From Elymus sibiricus (lineage: Eukaryota; Streptophyta; Magnoliopsida; Poales; Poaceae): a stretch of DNA of 64,000 nt. The notes beneath the pieces are model-generated. The model saw only the letters and a program-made list of their open reading frames with translations, had not been told where the DNA came from and did no database searches. The translations under genes were made by a program, and so were the position numbers. Positions 45,158 to 57,700 of this stretch are shown one piece after another. Position 1 is the stretch's first letter. Every line of letters begins with the position of its first letter. Location: assembly GCA_039707655.1 (NCBI GenBank), contig CM077676.1, forward strand, positions 81,391,395-81,455,394. Direction: 5' to 3'.

Positions 45158-45650
45158 TGTCAGGGAAATATCTTTGGGTGAAACCCGCCCGTTCAGGGCC
45201 GGGTCTCGAGGAGTAAAACCATGAAGGGCCAGGTGGGCCGTAGTGTCTTCTATGGAGGCCCAGAAGGAGAGCCGCCCATTGAGGGGCCGGCCCAAGACCC
45301 GCCGAGAGAGGCGGTAAGTGCAAACCGCCATAAGGTACAACTTAGGAAACAAGTAAGGGGAGTTGGGCTCGGATTGTTATCCCGGCCCGGACTCTTATGT
45401 GAGCCCCGGGGCCCCGCCTGTATATAAAGGGGAGCCCCCGGGGATAGAAGGGGGGGGGAAAGATCTTTCGAGAGCTAGGGCTAGACAAGTCTCAAAACCC
45501 TTGTAATCAAGATCTTCAAATACATCTAGCAGGAGTAGGCTTTACCTCCTCGAGAGGGGCCGAACCTGGGTAAATCTTGCCTTCCGTGTTCCTCGTTTGA
45601 CCCCTTCGATCTGCTACTATGAGGACATCTGCCGTGAAAATACCACGACA
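45158..45650 (+). repeat. 3' LTR (493 bp)
   Basis: Same ends as the 5' LTR. Differences: t/a and t/c in 'cgccataaggtacaac', g/a in 'agggctagac', t/c in 'cgtgttcctcg', a shorter G run, and loss of 27 bp after 'ctgctact'. The lost segment contains the ATG that opens gag in the 5' copy. Four substitutions in 493 aligned bases is about 0.8% divergence. Confidence 0.96.
45421..45428 (+). promoter_or_regulatory. TATA box of the 3' LTR
   Basis: TATATAAA in the same context as in the 5' LTR. Transcription from here would run into the satellite array on its right. Confidence 0.7.
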
Positions 45651-45655
45651 AATAG
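45651..45655. repeat. Target-site duplication, right copy (AATAG)
   Basis: Second copy of the five bases next to the 5' LTR. Removing the element and one copy leaves an unbroken monomer. Confidence 0.95.
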
Positions 45656-47499
45656 CAAATGAAGTTAGAAAGGGTTGAAATTTGAGGATGTGGCTTTGAA
45701 TGGTGCATATTAAATGCACAAAAAGTCTGGAGTTGAAATAAGTTTAAAAAAATGAAATGACTTTGTAACATATGAGTTTTCGTCCGAAACCTTGATACTT
45801 CGAAGGAGATGGTCCAGTTTGTACACGAAGTGCATCCAGTTTTTGCCGTAACCCTCTCAACTTTTTAGCACATGCTATGTGGGTGAAATGATGATACCAT
45901 GCCAAGTTTCAACCTTTTCAGAGTTCATTTGTAGTGCTTTTCAATTTCAGGGTCATTTAGCTCAAAAAATCATTAAATGCATGAAAAATAGCAAATGAAG
46001 TTAGAAAGGGTTGAAATTTGAGGATGTGGCTTTGAATGGTGCATATTGAATACATAAAAAGTCTGGAGTTGAAATAAGTTTACAAAAAATGAAATGCCTT
46101 TGTAACAGATGAGTTTTCGTCCGAAACCTTGATACTTCAACGGAGATGGTCCAGTTTGTACACGAAGTGCATCCAGTTTTTGCCGTAACCCTCTCAACTT
46201 TTTATCACATGCTATGTGGGTGAAATGATGATACCATGCCAAGTTTCAACCTTTTCAGAGTTTATTTGTAGTGCTTTTCAATTTCAGGGTCATTTAGCTC
46301 AAAAAAATCATTAAATCCATGAAAAATAGCAAATGAAGTTAGAAAGGGTTGAAATTTGAGGATGTGGCTTTGAATGGTGCATATTAAATGCACAAAAAGT
46401 CTGGAGTTGAAATAAGTTTAAAAAAATGAAATGCCTTTGTAACATATGAGTTTTCGTCCGAAACCTTGATACTTCGAAGGAGATGGTCCAGTTTGTACAC
46501 GAAGTGAATCCAGTTTTTGCCGTAACCCTCTCAACTTTTTAACACATGCTATCTGGGTGAAATGATGATACCATGCCAAGTTTCAACCTTTTCAGAGTTC
46601 ATTTGTAGTGCTTTTCAATTTCAGGGTCATTTAGCTCAAAAAAATCATTAAATGCATGAAAAATAGCAAATGAAGTTAGAAAGGGTTGAAATTTGAGGAT
46701 GTTGCTTTGAATGGTGCATATTGAATGCACAAAAAGTCTGGAGTTGAAATAAGTTTAAAAAAAATGAAATGACTTTGTACCAGATGAGTTTTCGTCCGAA
46801 ACCTTGATACTTCGTAGGAGATGGTCCAGTTTGTACACGAAGTGCATCCAGTTTTTGCCGTAACTTTCTCAACTTTTTAGCACATGCTATGTGGGTGAAA
46901 TCATGATTCCATGCCAAGTTTCAATCTTTTCAGAGTTCATTTGGAGTGCTTTTCAATTTCAGGGTCATTTAGCTCAAAAAATCATTAAATGCATGAAAAA
47001 TAGCAAATGAAGTTAGAAAGGGTTGAAATTTGAGGATGTGGCTTCGAATGGTGCATATTGAATGCACAAAAAGTCTGGAGTTGAAATAAGTTTAAAAAAA
47101 TGAAATGCCTTTGTAACAGATGAGTTTTCGTCCGAAACCTTGATACTTCGAAGAAGATGGTCCAGTTTGTACACGAAGTGCATCCAGTTATTGCCGTAAC
47201 CCTCTTAACATTTTAGCACATGCTATGTGGGTGAAATGATGATACCATGCCAAGTTTCAACCTTTTCAGAGTTCATTTGTAGTGCTTTTCAATTTCAGGG
47301 TCATTTAGCTAAAAAATCATTAAATGCATGAAAAATAGCAAATGAAGTTAGAAAGGGTTGAAATTTGAGGATGTGGCTTTGAATGGTGAATATTGAATGC
47401 ACAAAAAGTCTGGAGTTGAAATAACTTTAAAAAAATTAAATGCCTTTGTAACAGATGAGTTTTCGTTCGAAACCTTGATACTTCGAAGGAGATGGTCCA

Positions 47500-50400
47500 G
47501 TTTGTACACGAAGTGCATCCAGTTTTTGCCGTAACCGTCTCAACTTTTTATCACATGCTATGTGGGTGAAATGATGATACCATGCCAAGTTTCAACCTTT
47601 TCAGAGTTCATTTGTAGTGCTTTTCAATTTCAGGGTCATTTAGCTCAAAAAAATCATTAAATGCATGAAAAATAGCAAATGAAGTTAGAAAGGGTTGAAA
47701 TTTGAGGATGTTGCTTTGAATGGTGCATATTAAATGCACAAAAAGTCTGGAGTTGAAATAAGTTTAAAAAAATGAAATGCCTTTGTAACATATGAGTTTT
47801 CGTCCGAAACCTTGATACTTCGAAGGAGATGGTCCAGTTTGTACACGAAGTGCATCCAGTTTTTGCCGTAAGCCTCTCAACTTTTTAGCACATGCTATGT
47901 GGGTGAAATGATGATACCATGCCAAGTTTCAACATTTTCAGAGTTCATTTGTAGTGCTTTTCAATTTCAGGGTCATTTAGCTAAAAAAATCATTAAATGC
48001 ATGAAAAATAGCAAATGAAGCTAGAAAGGGTTGAAATTTGAGTATGTGGCTTTGAATGGTGCATATTGAATGCACAAAAAGTCAGGAGTTGAAATAAGTT
48101 TAAAAAAATGAAATGCCTTTGTAACAGATGAGTGTTCGTTTGAAACCTTGATACTTCGAAGGAGATGGTCCAGTTTGTACACGAAGTGCATCCAGTTTTT
48201 GCCGTAACCCTCTCAACTTTTTATCACATGCTAAGTGGGTGAAATGATGATACCATGCCAAGTTTCAACCTTTTCAGAGTTTATTTGTAGTGCTTTTCAA
48301 TTTCAGGGTCATTTAGCTCAAAAAAAATCATTAAATGCATGAAAAATAGCAAATGAAGTTAGAAAGGGTTGAAATTTGAGGATGTGGCTTTGAATGGTGC
48401 ATATTGAATCCACAAAAAGTCTGGAGTTGAAATAAGTTTAAAAAAATGAAATGCCTTTGTAACAGATGAGTTTTCGTTCGAAACCTTGATACTTCGAAGG
48501 AGATGGTCCAGTTTGTACACGAAGTGCATCCAGTTTTTGCCGTAACCCTCTCAACTTTTTAGCACATGCTATGTGGGTGAAATGATGATACCATGCCAAG
48601 TTTCAACCTTTTCAGAGTTTATTTGTAGTGCTTTTCAATTTCAGGGTCATTTAGCTCGAAAAAATCATTAAATGCATGAAAAATAGCAAATGAAGTTAGA
48701 AAGGGTTGAAATTTGAGGATGTGGCTTTGAATGGTGCATATTGAACGCACAAAAAGTCTGGAGTTGAAATAAGTTTAAAAAAATGAAATGCCTTTGTAAC
48801 AGATGAGTTTTCGTTTGAAACCTTGATACTTTGAAGGAGATGGTCCAGTTTGTACATGAAGTGCATCCAGTTTTTGCTGTAACCCTCTCAACTTTTTAGC
48901 ACATGCTATGTGGGTGAAATGATGATACCATGCCAAGTTTCAACCTGTTCAGAGTTCATTTGTAGTGCTTTTCAATTTCAGGGTCATTTAGCTAAAAAAA
49001 ATCATTAAATGCATGAAAAATAGCAAATGAAGTTAGAAAGGGTTGAAATTTGAGGATGTGGATTTGAATGGTGCATATTGAATGCACAAAAAGTCTGGAG
49101 TTGAAATAAGTTTAAAAAAATGAAATGCCTTTGTAACAGATGAGTTGCCGTTTGAAACCTTGATACTTCGAAGGAGATGGTCCAGTTTGTACACGAAGTG
49201 CATCCAGTTTTTGCCGTAACCCTCTCAACTTTTTATCACATGCTAAGTGGGTGAAATGATGATACCATGCCAAGTTTCAACCTTTTCAGAGTTTATTTGT
49301 AGTGCTTTTCAATTTCAGGGTCATTTAGCTCAAAAAAAATCATTAAATGCATGAAAAATAGCAAATGAAGTTAGAAAGGGTTGAAATTTGAGGATGTGGC
49401 TTTGAATGGTGCATATTGAATCCACAAAAAGTCTGGAGTTGAAATAAGTTTAAAAAAATGAAATGCCTTTGTAACAGATGAGTTTTCGTCCGAAACCTTG
49501 ATACTTCGAAGGAGATGGTCCAGTTTGTACACGAAGTGCATTCAGTTTTTGCCGTAACCCTCTTCACTTTTTAGCACACGCTATGTGGGTGAAATGATGA
49601 TACCATGCCTAGTTTCAACCTTTTCAGAGTTTATTTGTAGTGCTTTTCAATTTCAGGGTCATTTAGCTAAAAAAATCATTAAATGCATGAAAAATAGCAA
49701 ATGAAGTTAGAAAGGGTTGAAATTTGAGGATGTGGCTTTGATTGGTGCATATTGAATGCACAAAAAGTCTGGAGTTGAAATAAGTTTAACAAAATGAAAT
49801 GCCTTTGTAACAGATGAGTTTTCGTTTGAAACCTTGATACTTCGAAGGAGATGGTCCAGTTTGTACACGAAGTGCATCCAGTTTTTGCTGTAACCCTCTC
49901 AACTTTTTAGGACATTCTATGTGGGTGAAATGATGATACCATGCCAAGTTTCAACCTTTTCAGTGTTCATTTGTAGAGCTTTTCAATTTCGGGGTCATTT
50001 AGCTCAAAAAAATCATTAAATGCATGAAAAATAGCAAATGTAGTTAGAAAGGGTTGAAATTTGAGGATGTGTCTTTGAATGGTGCATATTGAATGCACAA
50101 AAAGTCTGGAGTTGAAATAAGTTTAAAAAAATGAAATGCCTTTGTAACAGATGAGTTTTCGTCCGAAACCTTGATACTTTGTAGGAGATGGTCCAGTTTG
50201 TACACGAAGTGCATCCAGTTTTTGCCGTAACTTTCTCAACTTTTTAGCACATGCTATGTGGGTGAAATCATGATACCATGCCAAGTTTCAATCTTTTCAG
50301 AGTTCATTTGGAGTGCTTTTCAATTTCAGGGTCATCTAGCTCAAAAAATCATTAAATGCATGAAAAATAGCAAATGAAGTTAGAAAGGGTTGAAATTTGA

Positions 50401-53400
50401 GGATGTGCCTTTGAATGGTGCATATTGAATGCACAAAAAGTCTGGAGTTGAAATAAGTTTAAAAAAATGAAATGCCTTTGTAACAGATGTGTTTTCGTCC
50501 GAAACCATGATACTTCGAAGGAGATGGTCCACTTTGTACAGGAAGTGCATCCAGTTTTTGCCGTAACCGTCTCAACTTTTTATCACATGCTATGTGGGTG
50601 AAATGATGATACCATGCCAAGTTTCAACCTTTTCAGAGTTCATTTGTAGTGCTTTTCAATTTCAGGGTCATTTAGCTCAAAAAAATCATTAAATGCATGA
50701 AAAATAGCAAATGAAGTTAGAAAGGGTTGAAATTTGAGGATGTTGCTTTGAATGGTGCATATTAAATGCACAAAAAGTCTGGAGTTGAAATAAGTTTAAA
50801 AAAATGAAATGCCTTTGTAACATATGAGTTTTCGTCCGAAACCTTGATACTTCGAAGGAGATGGTCCAGTTTGTACACGAAGTGCATCCAGTTTTTGCCG
50901 TAAGCCTCTCAACTTTTTAGCACATGCTATGTGGGTGAAATGATGATACCATGCCAAGTTTCAACATTTTCAGAGTTCATTTGTAGTGCTTTTCAATTTC
51001 AGGGTCATTTAGCTAAAAAAATCATTAAATGCATGAAAAATAGCAAATGAAGCTAGAAAGGGTTGAAATTTGAGTATGTGGCTTTGAATGGTGCATATTG
51101 AATGCACAAAAAGTCAGGAGTTGAAATAAGTTTAAAAAAATGAAATGCCTTTGTAACAGATGAGTGTTCGTTTGAAACCTTGATACTTCGAAGGAGATGG
51201 TCCAGTTTGTACACGAAGTGCATCCAGTTTTTGCCGTAACCCTCTCAACTTTTTATCACATGCTAAGTGGGTGAAATGATGATACCATGCCAAGTTTCAA
51301 CCTTTTCAGAGTTTATTTGTAGTGCTTTTCAATTTCAGGGTCATTTAGCTCAAAAAAAATCATTAAATGCATGAAAAATAGCAAATGAAGTTAGAAAGGG
51401 TTGAAATTTGAGGATGTGGCTTTGAATGGTGCATATTGAATCCACAAAAAGTCTGGAGTTGAAATAAGTTTAAAAAAATGAAATGCCTTTGTAACAGATG
51501 AGTTTTCGTTCGAAACCTTGATACTTCGAAGGAGATGGTCCAGTTTGTACACGAAGTGCATCCAGTTTTTGCCGTAACCCTCTCAACTTTTTAGCACATG
51601 CTATGTGGGTGAAATGATGATACCATGCCAAGTTTCAACCTTTTCAGAGTTTATTTGTAGTGCTTTTCAATTTCAGGGTCATTTAGCTCGAAAAAATCAT
51701 TAAATGCATGAAAAATAGCAAATGAAGTTAGAAAGGGTTGAAATTTGAGGATGTGGCTTTGAATGGTGCATATTGAACGCACAAAAAGTCTGGAGTTGAA
51801 ATAAGTTTAAAAAAATGAAATGCCTTTGTAACAGATGAGTTTTCGTTTGAAACCTTGATACTTTGAAGGAGATGGTCCAGTTTGTACATGAAGTGCATCC
51901 AGTTTTTGCTGTAACCCTCTCAACTTTTTAGCACATGCTATGTGGGTGAAATGATGATACCATGCCAAGTTTCAACCTGTTCAGAGTTCATTTGTAGTGC
52001 TTTTCAATTTCAGGGTCATTTAGCTAAAAAAAATCATTAAATGCATGAAAAATAGCAAATGAAGTTAGAAAGGGTTGAAATTTGAGGATGTGGATTTGAA
52101 TGGTGCATATTGAATGCACAAAAAGTCTGGAGTTGAAATAAGTTTAAAAAAATGAAATGCCTTTGTAACAGATGAGTTGCCGTTTGAAACCTTGATACTT
52201 CGAAGGAGATGGTCCAGTTTGTACACGAAGTGCATCCAGTTTTTGCCGTAACCCTCTCAACTTTTTATCACATGCTAAGTGGGTGAAATGATGATACCAT
52301 GCCAAGTTTCAACCTTTTCAGAGTTTATTTGTAGTGCTTTTCAATTTCAGGGTCATTTAGCTCAAAAAAAATCATTAAATGCATGAAAAATAGCAAATGA
52401 AGTTAGAAAGGGTTGAAATTTGAGGATGTGGCTTTGAATGGTGCATATTGAATCCACAAAAAGTCTGGAGTTGAAATAAGTTTAAAAAAATGAAATGCCT
52501 TTGTAACAGATGAGTTTTCGTCCGAAACCTTGATACTTCGAAGGAGATGGTCCAGTTTGTACACGAAGTGCATTCAGTTTTTGCCGTAACCCTCTTCACT
52601 TTTTAGCACACGCTATGTGGGTGAAATGATGATACCATGCCTAGTTTCAACCTTTTCAGAGTTTATTTGTAGTGCTTTTCAATTTCAGGGTCATTTAGCT
52701 AAAAAAATCATTAAATGCATGAAAAATAGCAAATGAAGTTAGAAAGGGTTGAAATTTGAGGATGTGGCTTTGATTGGTGCATATTGAATGCACAAAAAGT
52801 CTGGAGTTGAAATAAGTTTAAAAAAATGAAATGCCTTTGTAACAGATGAGTTTTCGTTTGAAACCTTGATACTTCGAAGGAGATGGTCCAGTTTGTACAC
52901 GAAGTGCATCCAGTTTTTGCTGTAACCCTCTCAACTTTTTAGGACATTCTATGTGGGTGAAATGATGATACCATGCCAAGTTTCAACCTTTTCAGTGTTC
53001 ATTTGTAGAGCTTTTCAATTTCGGGGTCATTTAGCTCAAAAAAATCATTAAATGCATGAAAAATAGCAAATGTAGTTAGAAAGGGTTGAAATTTGAGGAT
53101 GTGTCTTTGAATGGTGCATATTGAATGCACAAAAAGTCTGGAGTTGAAATAAGTTTAAAAAAATGAAATGCCTTTGTAACAGATGAGTTTTCGTCCGAAA
53201 CCTTGATACTTTGTAGGAGGTGGTCCAGTTTGTACACGAAGTGCATCCAGTTTTTGCCGTAACTTTCTCAACTTTTTAGCACATGCTATGTGGGTGAAAT
53301 CATGATACCATGCCAAGTTTCAATCTTTTCAGAGTTCATTTGGAGTGCTTTTCAATTTCAGGGTCATCTAGCTCAAAAAATCATTAAATGCATGAAAAAT

Positions 53401-53570
53401 AGCAAATGAAGTTAGAAAGGGTTGAAATTTGAGGATGTGCCTTTGAATGGTGCATATTGAATGCACAAAAAGTCTGGAGTTGAAATAAGTTTAAAAAAAT
53501 GAAATGCCTTTGTAACAGATGTGTTTTCGTCCGAAACCATGATACTTCGAAGGAGATGGTCGACTTTGTA
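47500..53570. repeat. 9-mer HOR (3032 bp), two copies
   Basis: 'caacctgttcagag' at 48941 and 51973, 'ttttcagtgttc' near 49960 and 52992, 'ccgtaaccgtctcaac' near 47528 and 50560, and the 74-codon minus ORF at 49343 and 52375 are all 3032 bp apart. The match starts near 47.5 kb (before it, 'cgttcgaaaccttg' and 'cgtccgaaaccatg' differ) and ends near 53.57 kb. Confidence 0.75.
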
Positions 53571-54720
53571 CAGGAAGTGCATCCAGTTTTTGCCGTAACC
53601 CTCTCAACTTTTTAGCACATGCTATGTGGGTGTAATGATGATACCATGCCAAGTTTCAACCTTTTCAGAGTTCACTCGTAGTGCTTTTCAATTTCAGGGT
53701 CATTTAGCTCAAAAAAATCATTAAATGCATGAAAAATAGCAAATGAAGTTAGAAAGGGTTGAAATTTGAGGATGTGGCTTTGAATGGTGCATATTGAATG
53801 CACAAAAAGTCTGGAGTTGAAATAAGTTTAAAAAAATGAAATGCCTTTGTACCAGATGAGTTTTCGTCCGTAACATTGATACTTCGAAGGAGATGGTCCA
53901 GTTTGTACACGAAGTGCATCCAGTTTTTGTCGTAACCCTCTCAACTTGTTAGCACATGCTATGTGGGTGAAATGATGATACCATGCCAAGTTTCAACCTT
54001 TTCAGAGTTCATTTGTAGTGCTTTTCAATTTCAGGGTCATTTAGCTCAAAAAAATCATTAAATGCATGAAAAATAGCAAATGAAGTTAGAAAGGGTTGAA
54101 ATTTGAGGATGTGGCTTTGAATGGTGCATATTGAATGCACAAAAAGTCTGGAGTTGAAATAAGTTTAAAAAAATGAAATGCCTTTGTAACAGATGAGTTT
54201 TCGTCCGTAACATTGATACTTCGAAGGAGATGGTCGAGTTTGTACACGAAGTGCATCCAGTTTTTGTCGTAACCCTCTCAACTTGTTAGCACATGCTATG
54301 TGGGTGAAATGATGATACCATGCCAAGTTTCAACCTTTTCAGAGTTCATTTGTAGTGCTTTTCAATTTCAGGGTCATTTAGCTCAAAAAAATCATTAAAT
54401 GCATGAAAAATAGCAAATGAAGTTAGAAAGGGTTGAAATTTGAGGATGTGGCTTTGAATGGTGCATATTGAATGCACAAAAAGTCTGGAGTTGAAATAAG
54501 TTTAAAAAAATGAAATGCCTTTGTAACAGATGAGTTTTCGTCCGTAACATTGATACTTCGAAGGAGATGGTCCAGTTTGTACACGAAGTGCATCCAGTTT
54601 TTGTCGTAACCTTCTCAACTTGTTAGCACATGCTATGTGGGTGAAATGATGATACCATGCCAAGTTTCAACCTTTTCAGAGTTCATTTGTAGTGCTTTTC
54701 AATTTCAGGGTCATTTAGCT
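53571..54720. repeat. Three near-identical single monomers in tandem
   Basis: The variant 'cgtccgtaacattgatac' followed by 'tttttgtcgtaacc' and 'caacttgttagc' occurs at 53871, 54208 and 54545, exactly 337 bp apart. This is a local expansion of one monomer rather than of a multi-monomer unit. Confidence 0.75.
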
Positions 54721-57700
54721 CAAAAAAATCATTAAATGCATGAAAAATAGCAAATGAAGTTAGAAAGGGTTGAAATTTGAGGATGTGGCTTTGAATGGTG
54801 CATATTGAACGCACAAAAAGTCTGGAGTTGAAATAAGTTTAAAAAAATGAAATGCCTTTGTAACAGATGAGTTTTCGTTTGAAACCTTGATACTTTGAAG
54901 GAGATGGTCCAGTTTGTACATGAAGTGCATCCAGTTTTTGCTGTAACCCTCTCAACTTTTTAGCACATGCTATGTGGGTGAAATGATGATACCATGCCAA
55001 GTTTCAACCTTTTCAGAGTTCATTTGTAGTGCTTTTCAATTTCAGGGTCATTTAGCTAAAAAAAATCATTAAATGCTTGAAAAATAGCAAATGAAGTTAG
55101 AAAGGGTTGAAATTTGAGGATGTGGCTTTGAATTGTGCATATTGAATGCACAAAAAGTCTGGAGTTGAAATAAGTTTAAAAAAATGAAATGCCTTTGTAA
55201 CAGATGAGTGTTCGTTCGAAACCTTGATACTTCGAAGGAGATGGTCCAGTTTGTACACGAAGTGCATCCAGTTTTTGCCGTAACCCTCTCAACTTTTTAT
55301 CACATGCTAAGTGGGTGAAATGATGATACCATGCCAAGTTTCAACCTTTTCAGAGTTTATTTGTAGTGCTTTTCAATTTCAGGGTCATTTAGCTCAAAAA
55401 AAATCATTAAATGCATGAAAAATAGCAAATGAAGTTAGAAAGGGTTGAAATTTGAGGATGTGGCTTTGAATGGTGCATATTGAATCCACAAAAAGTCTGG
55501 AGTTGAAATAAGTTTAAAAAAATGAAATGCCTTTGTAACAGATGAGTTTTCGTCCGAAACCTTGATACTTCGAAGGAGATGGTCCAGTTTGTACACGAAG
55601 TGCATCCAGTTTTTGCCGTAAGCCTCTCAACTTTTTATCACATGCTATGTGGGTGAAATGATGATACCATGCCAAGTTTCAACCTTTTCAGAGTTTATTT
55701 GTAGTGCTTTTCAATTTCAGGGTCATTTAGCTCAAAAAAATCATTAAATGCATGAAAAATAGCAAATGAAGTTAGAAAGGGTTGAAATTTGAGGATGTGG
55801 CTTTGAATGGTGCATATTGAACGCACAAAAAGTCTGGAGTTGAAATAAGTTTAAAAAAATGAAATGCCTTTGTAACAGATGAGTTTTCGTTTGAAACCTT
55901 GATACTTTGAAGGAGATGGTCCAGTTTGTACATGAAGTGCATCCAGTTTTTGCTGTAACCCTCTCAACTTTTTAGAACATGCTATGTGGGTGAAATGATG
56001 ATACCATGCCAAGTTTCAACCTTTTCAGAGTTCATTTGTAGTGCTTTTCAATTTCAGGGTCATTTAGCTAAAAAAAAATCATTAAATGCATGAAAAATAG
56101 CAAATGAAGTTAGAAAGGGTTGAAATTTGAGGATGTGGCTTTGAATTGTGCATATTGAATGCACAAAAAGTCTGGAGTTGAAATAAGTTTAAAAAAATGA
56201 AATGCCTTTGTAACAGATGAGTGTTCGTTCGAAACCTTGATACTTCGAAGGAGATGGTCCAGTTTGTACACGAAGTGCATCCAGTTTTTGCCGTAACCCT
56301 CTCAACTTTTTATCACATGCTAAGTGGGTGAAATGATGATACCATGCCAAGTTTCAACCTTTTCAGAGTTTATTTGTAGTGCTTTTCAATTTCAGGGTCA
56401 TTTAGCTCAAAAAAAATCATTAAATGCATGAAAAATAGCAAATGAAGTTAGAAAGGGTTGAAATTTGAGGATGTGGCTTTGAATGGTGCATATTGAATCC
56501 ACAAAAAGTCTGGAGTTGAAATAAGTTTAAAAAAATGAAATGCCTTTGTAACAGATGAGTTTTCGTTCGAAACCTTGATACTTCGAAGGAGATGGTCCAG
56601 TTTGTACACGAAGTGCATCCAGTTTTTGCCGTAACCCTCTCAACTTTTTAGCACATGCTATGTGGGTGAAATGATGATACCATGCCAAGTTTCAACCTTT
56701 TCAGAGTTTATTTGTAGTGCTTTTCAATTTCAGGGTCATTTAGCTCGAAAAAATCATTAAATGCATGAAAAATAGCAAATGAAGTTAGAAAGGGTTGAAA
56801 TTTGAGGATGTGGCTTTGAATGGTGCATATTGAACGCACAAAAAGTCTGGAGTTGAAATAAGTTTAAAAAAATGAAATGCCTTTGTAACAGATGAGTTTT
56901 CGTTTGAAACCTTGATACTTTGAAGGAGATGGTCCAGTTTGTACATGAAGTGCATCCAGTTTTTGCTGTAACCCTCTCAACTTTTTAGCACATGCTATGT
57001 GGGTGAAATTATGATACCATGCCAAGTTTCAACCTGTTCAGAGTTCATTTGTAGTGCTTTTCAATTTCAGGGTCATTTAGCTAAAAAAAATCATTAAATG
57101 CATGAAAAATAGCAAATGAAGTTAGAAAGGGTTGAAATTTGAGGATGTGGATTTGAATGGTGCATATTGAATGCACAAAAAGTCTGGAGTTGAAATAAGT
57201 TTAAAAAAATGAAATGCCTTTGTAACAGATGAGTTGCCGTTTGAAACCTTGATACTTCCAAGGAGATGGTCCAGTTTGTACACGAAGTGCATCCAGTTTT
57301 TGCCGTAACCCTCTCAACTTTTTAGCACATGCTATGTGGGTGAAATGATGATACCATGCCAAGTTTCAACCTTTTCAGAGTTCATTTGTAGTGCTTTTCA
57401 ATTTCAGGGTCATTTAGCTCAAAAAAATCATTAAATGCATGAAAAATAGCAAATGAAGTTAGAAAGGGTTGAAATTTGAGGATGTGGCTTTGAATGGTGC
57501 ATATTGAATGCACAAAAAGTCTGGAGTTGAAATAAGTTTACAAAAAATGAAATGCCTTTGTAACAGATGAGTTTTCGTCCGAAACCTTGATACTTCGAAG
57601 GAGATGGTCCAGTTTGTACACGAAGTGCATCCAGTTTTTGCCGTAACCCTCTCAACTTTTTATCACATGCTAAGTGGGTGAAATGATGATACCATGCCAA

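Larger units (their letters stand above)
32591..45650 (+). mobile_element. Ty3/gypsy LTR retrotransposon, Tat-type, 13,060 bp
   Basis: A complete element: 521-bp and 493-bp LTRs with TGTC...GACA ends, a primer-binding site, gag, protease, RT, a degenerate RNase H, a second RNase H, DD35E integrase without chromodomain, a 5.3-kb 3' region with tandem repeats and a spliced antisense gene, and a short purine tract. RT before integrase places it in Ty3/gypsy. The dual RNase H, long 3' region and antisense ORF are known traits of the Tat lineage of plant elements. The copy carries a gag frame break, an amber codon between protease and RT, and nonsense codons in the antisense gene, so it is probably non-autonomous. 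I cannot assign a named family. Confidence 0.95.

Noticed and set aside
45651..45900. Deletion or rearrangement at the right edge of the insertion
   Set aside because: Removing the element and one AATAG leaves a normal monomer, so the insertion is simple.
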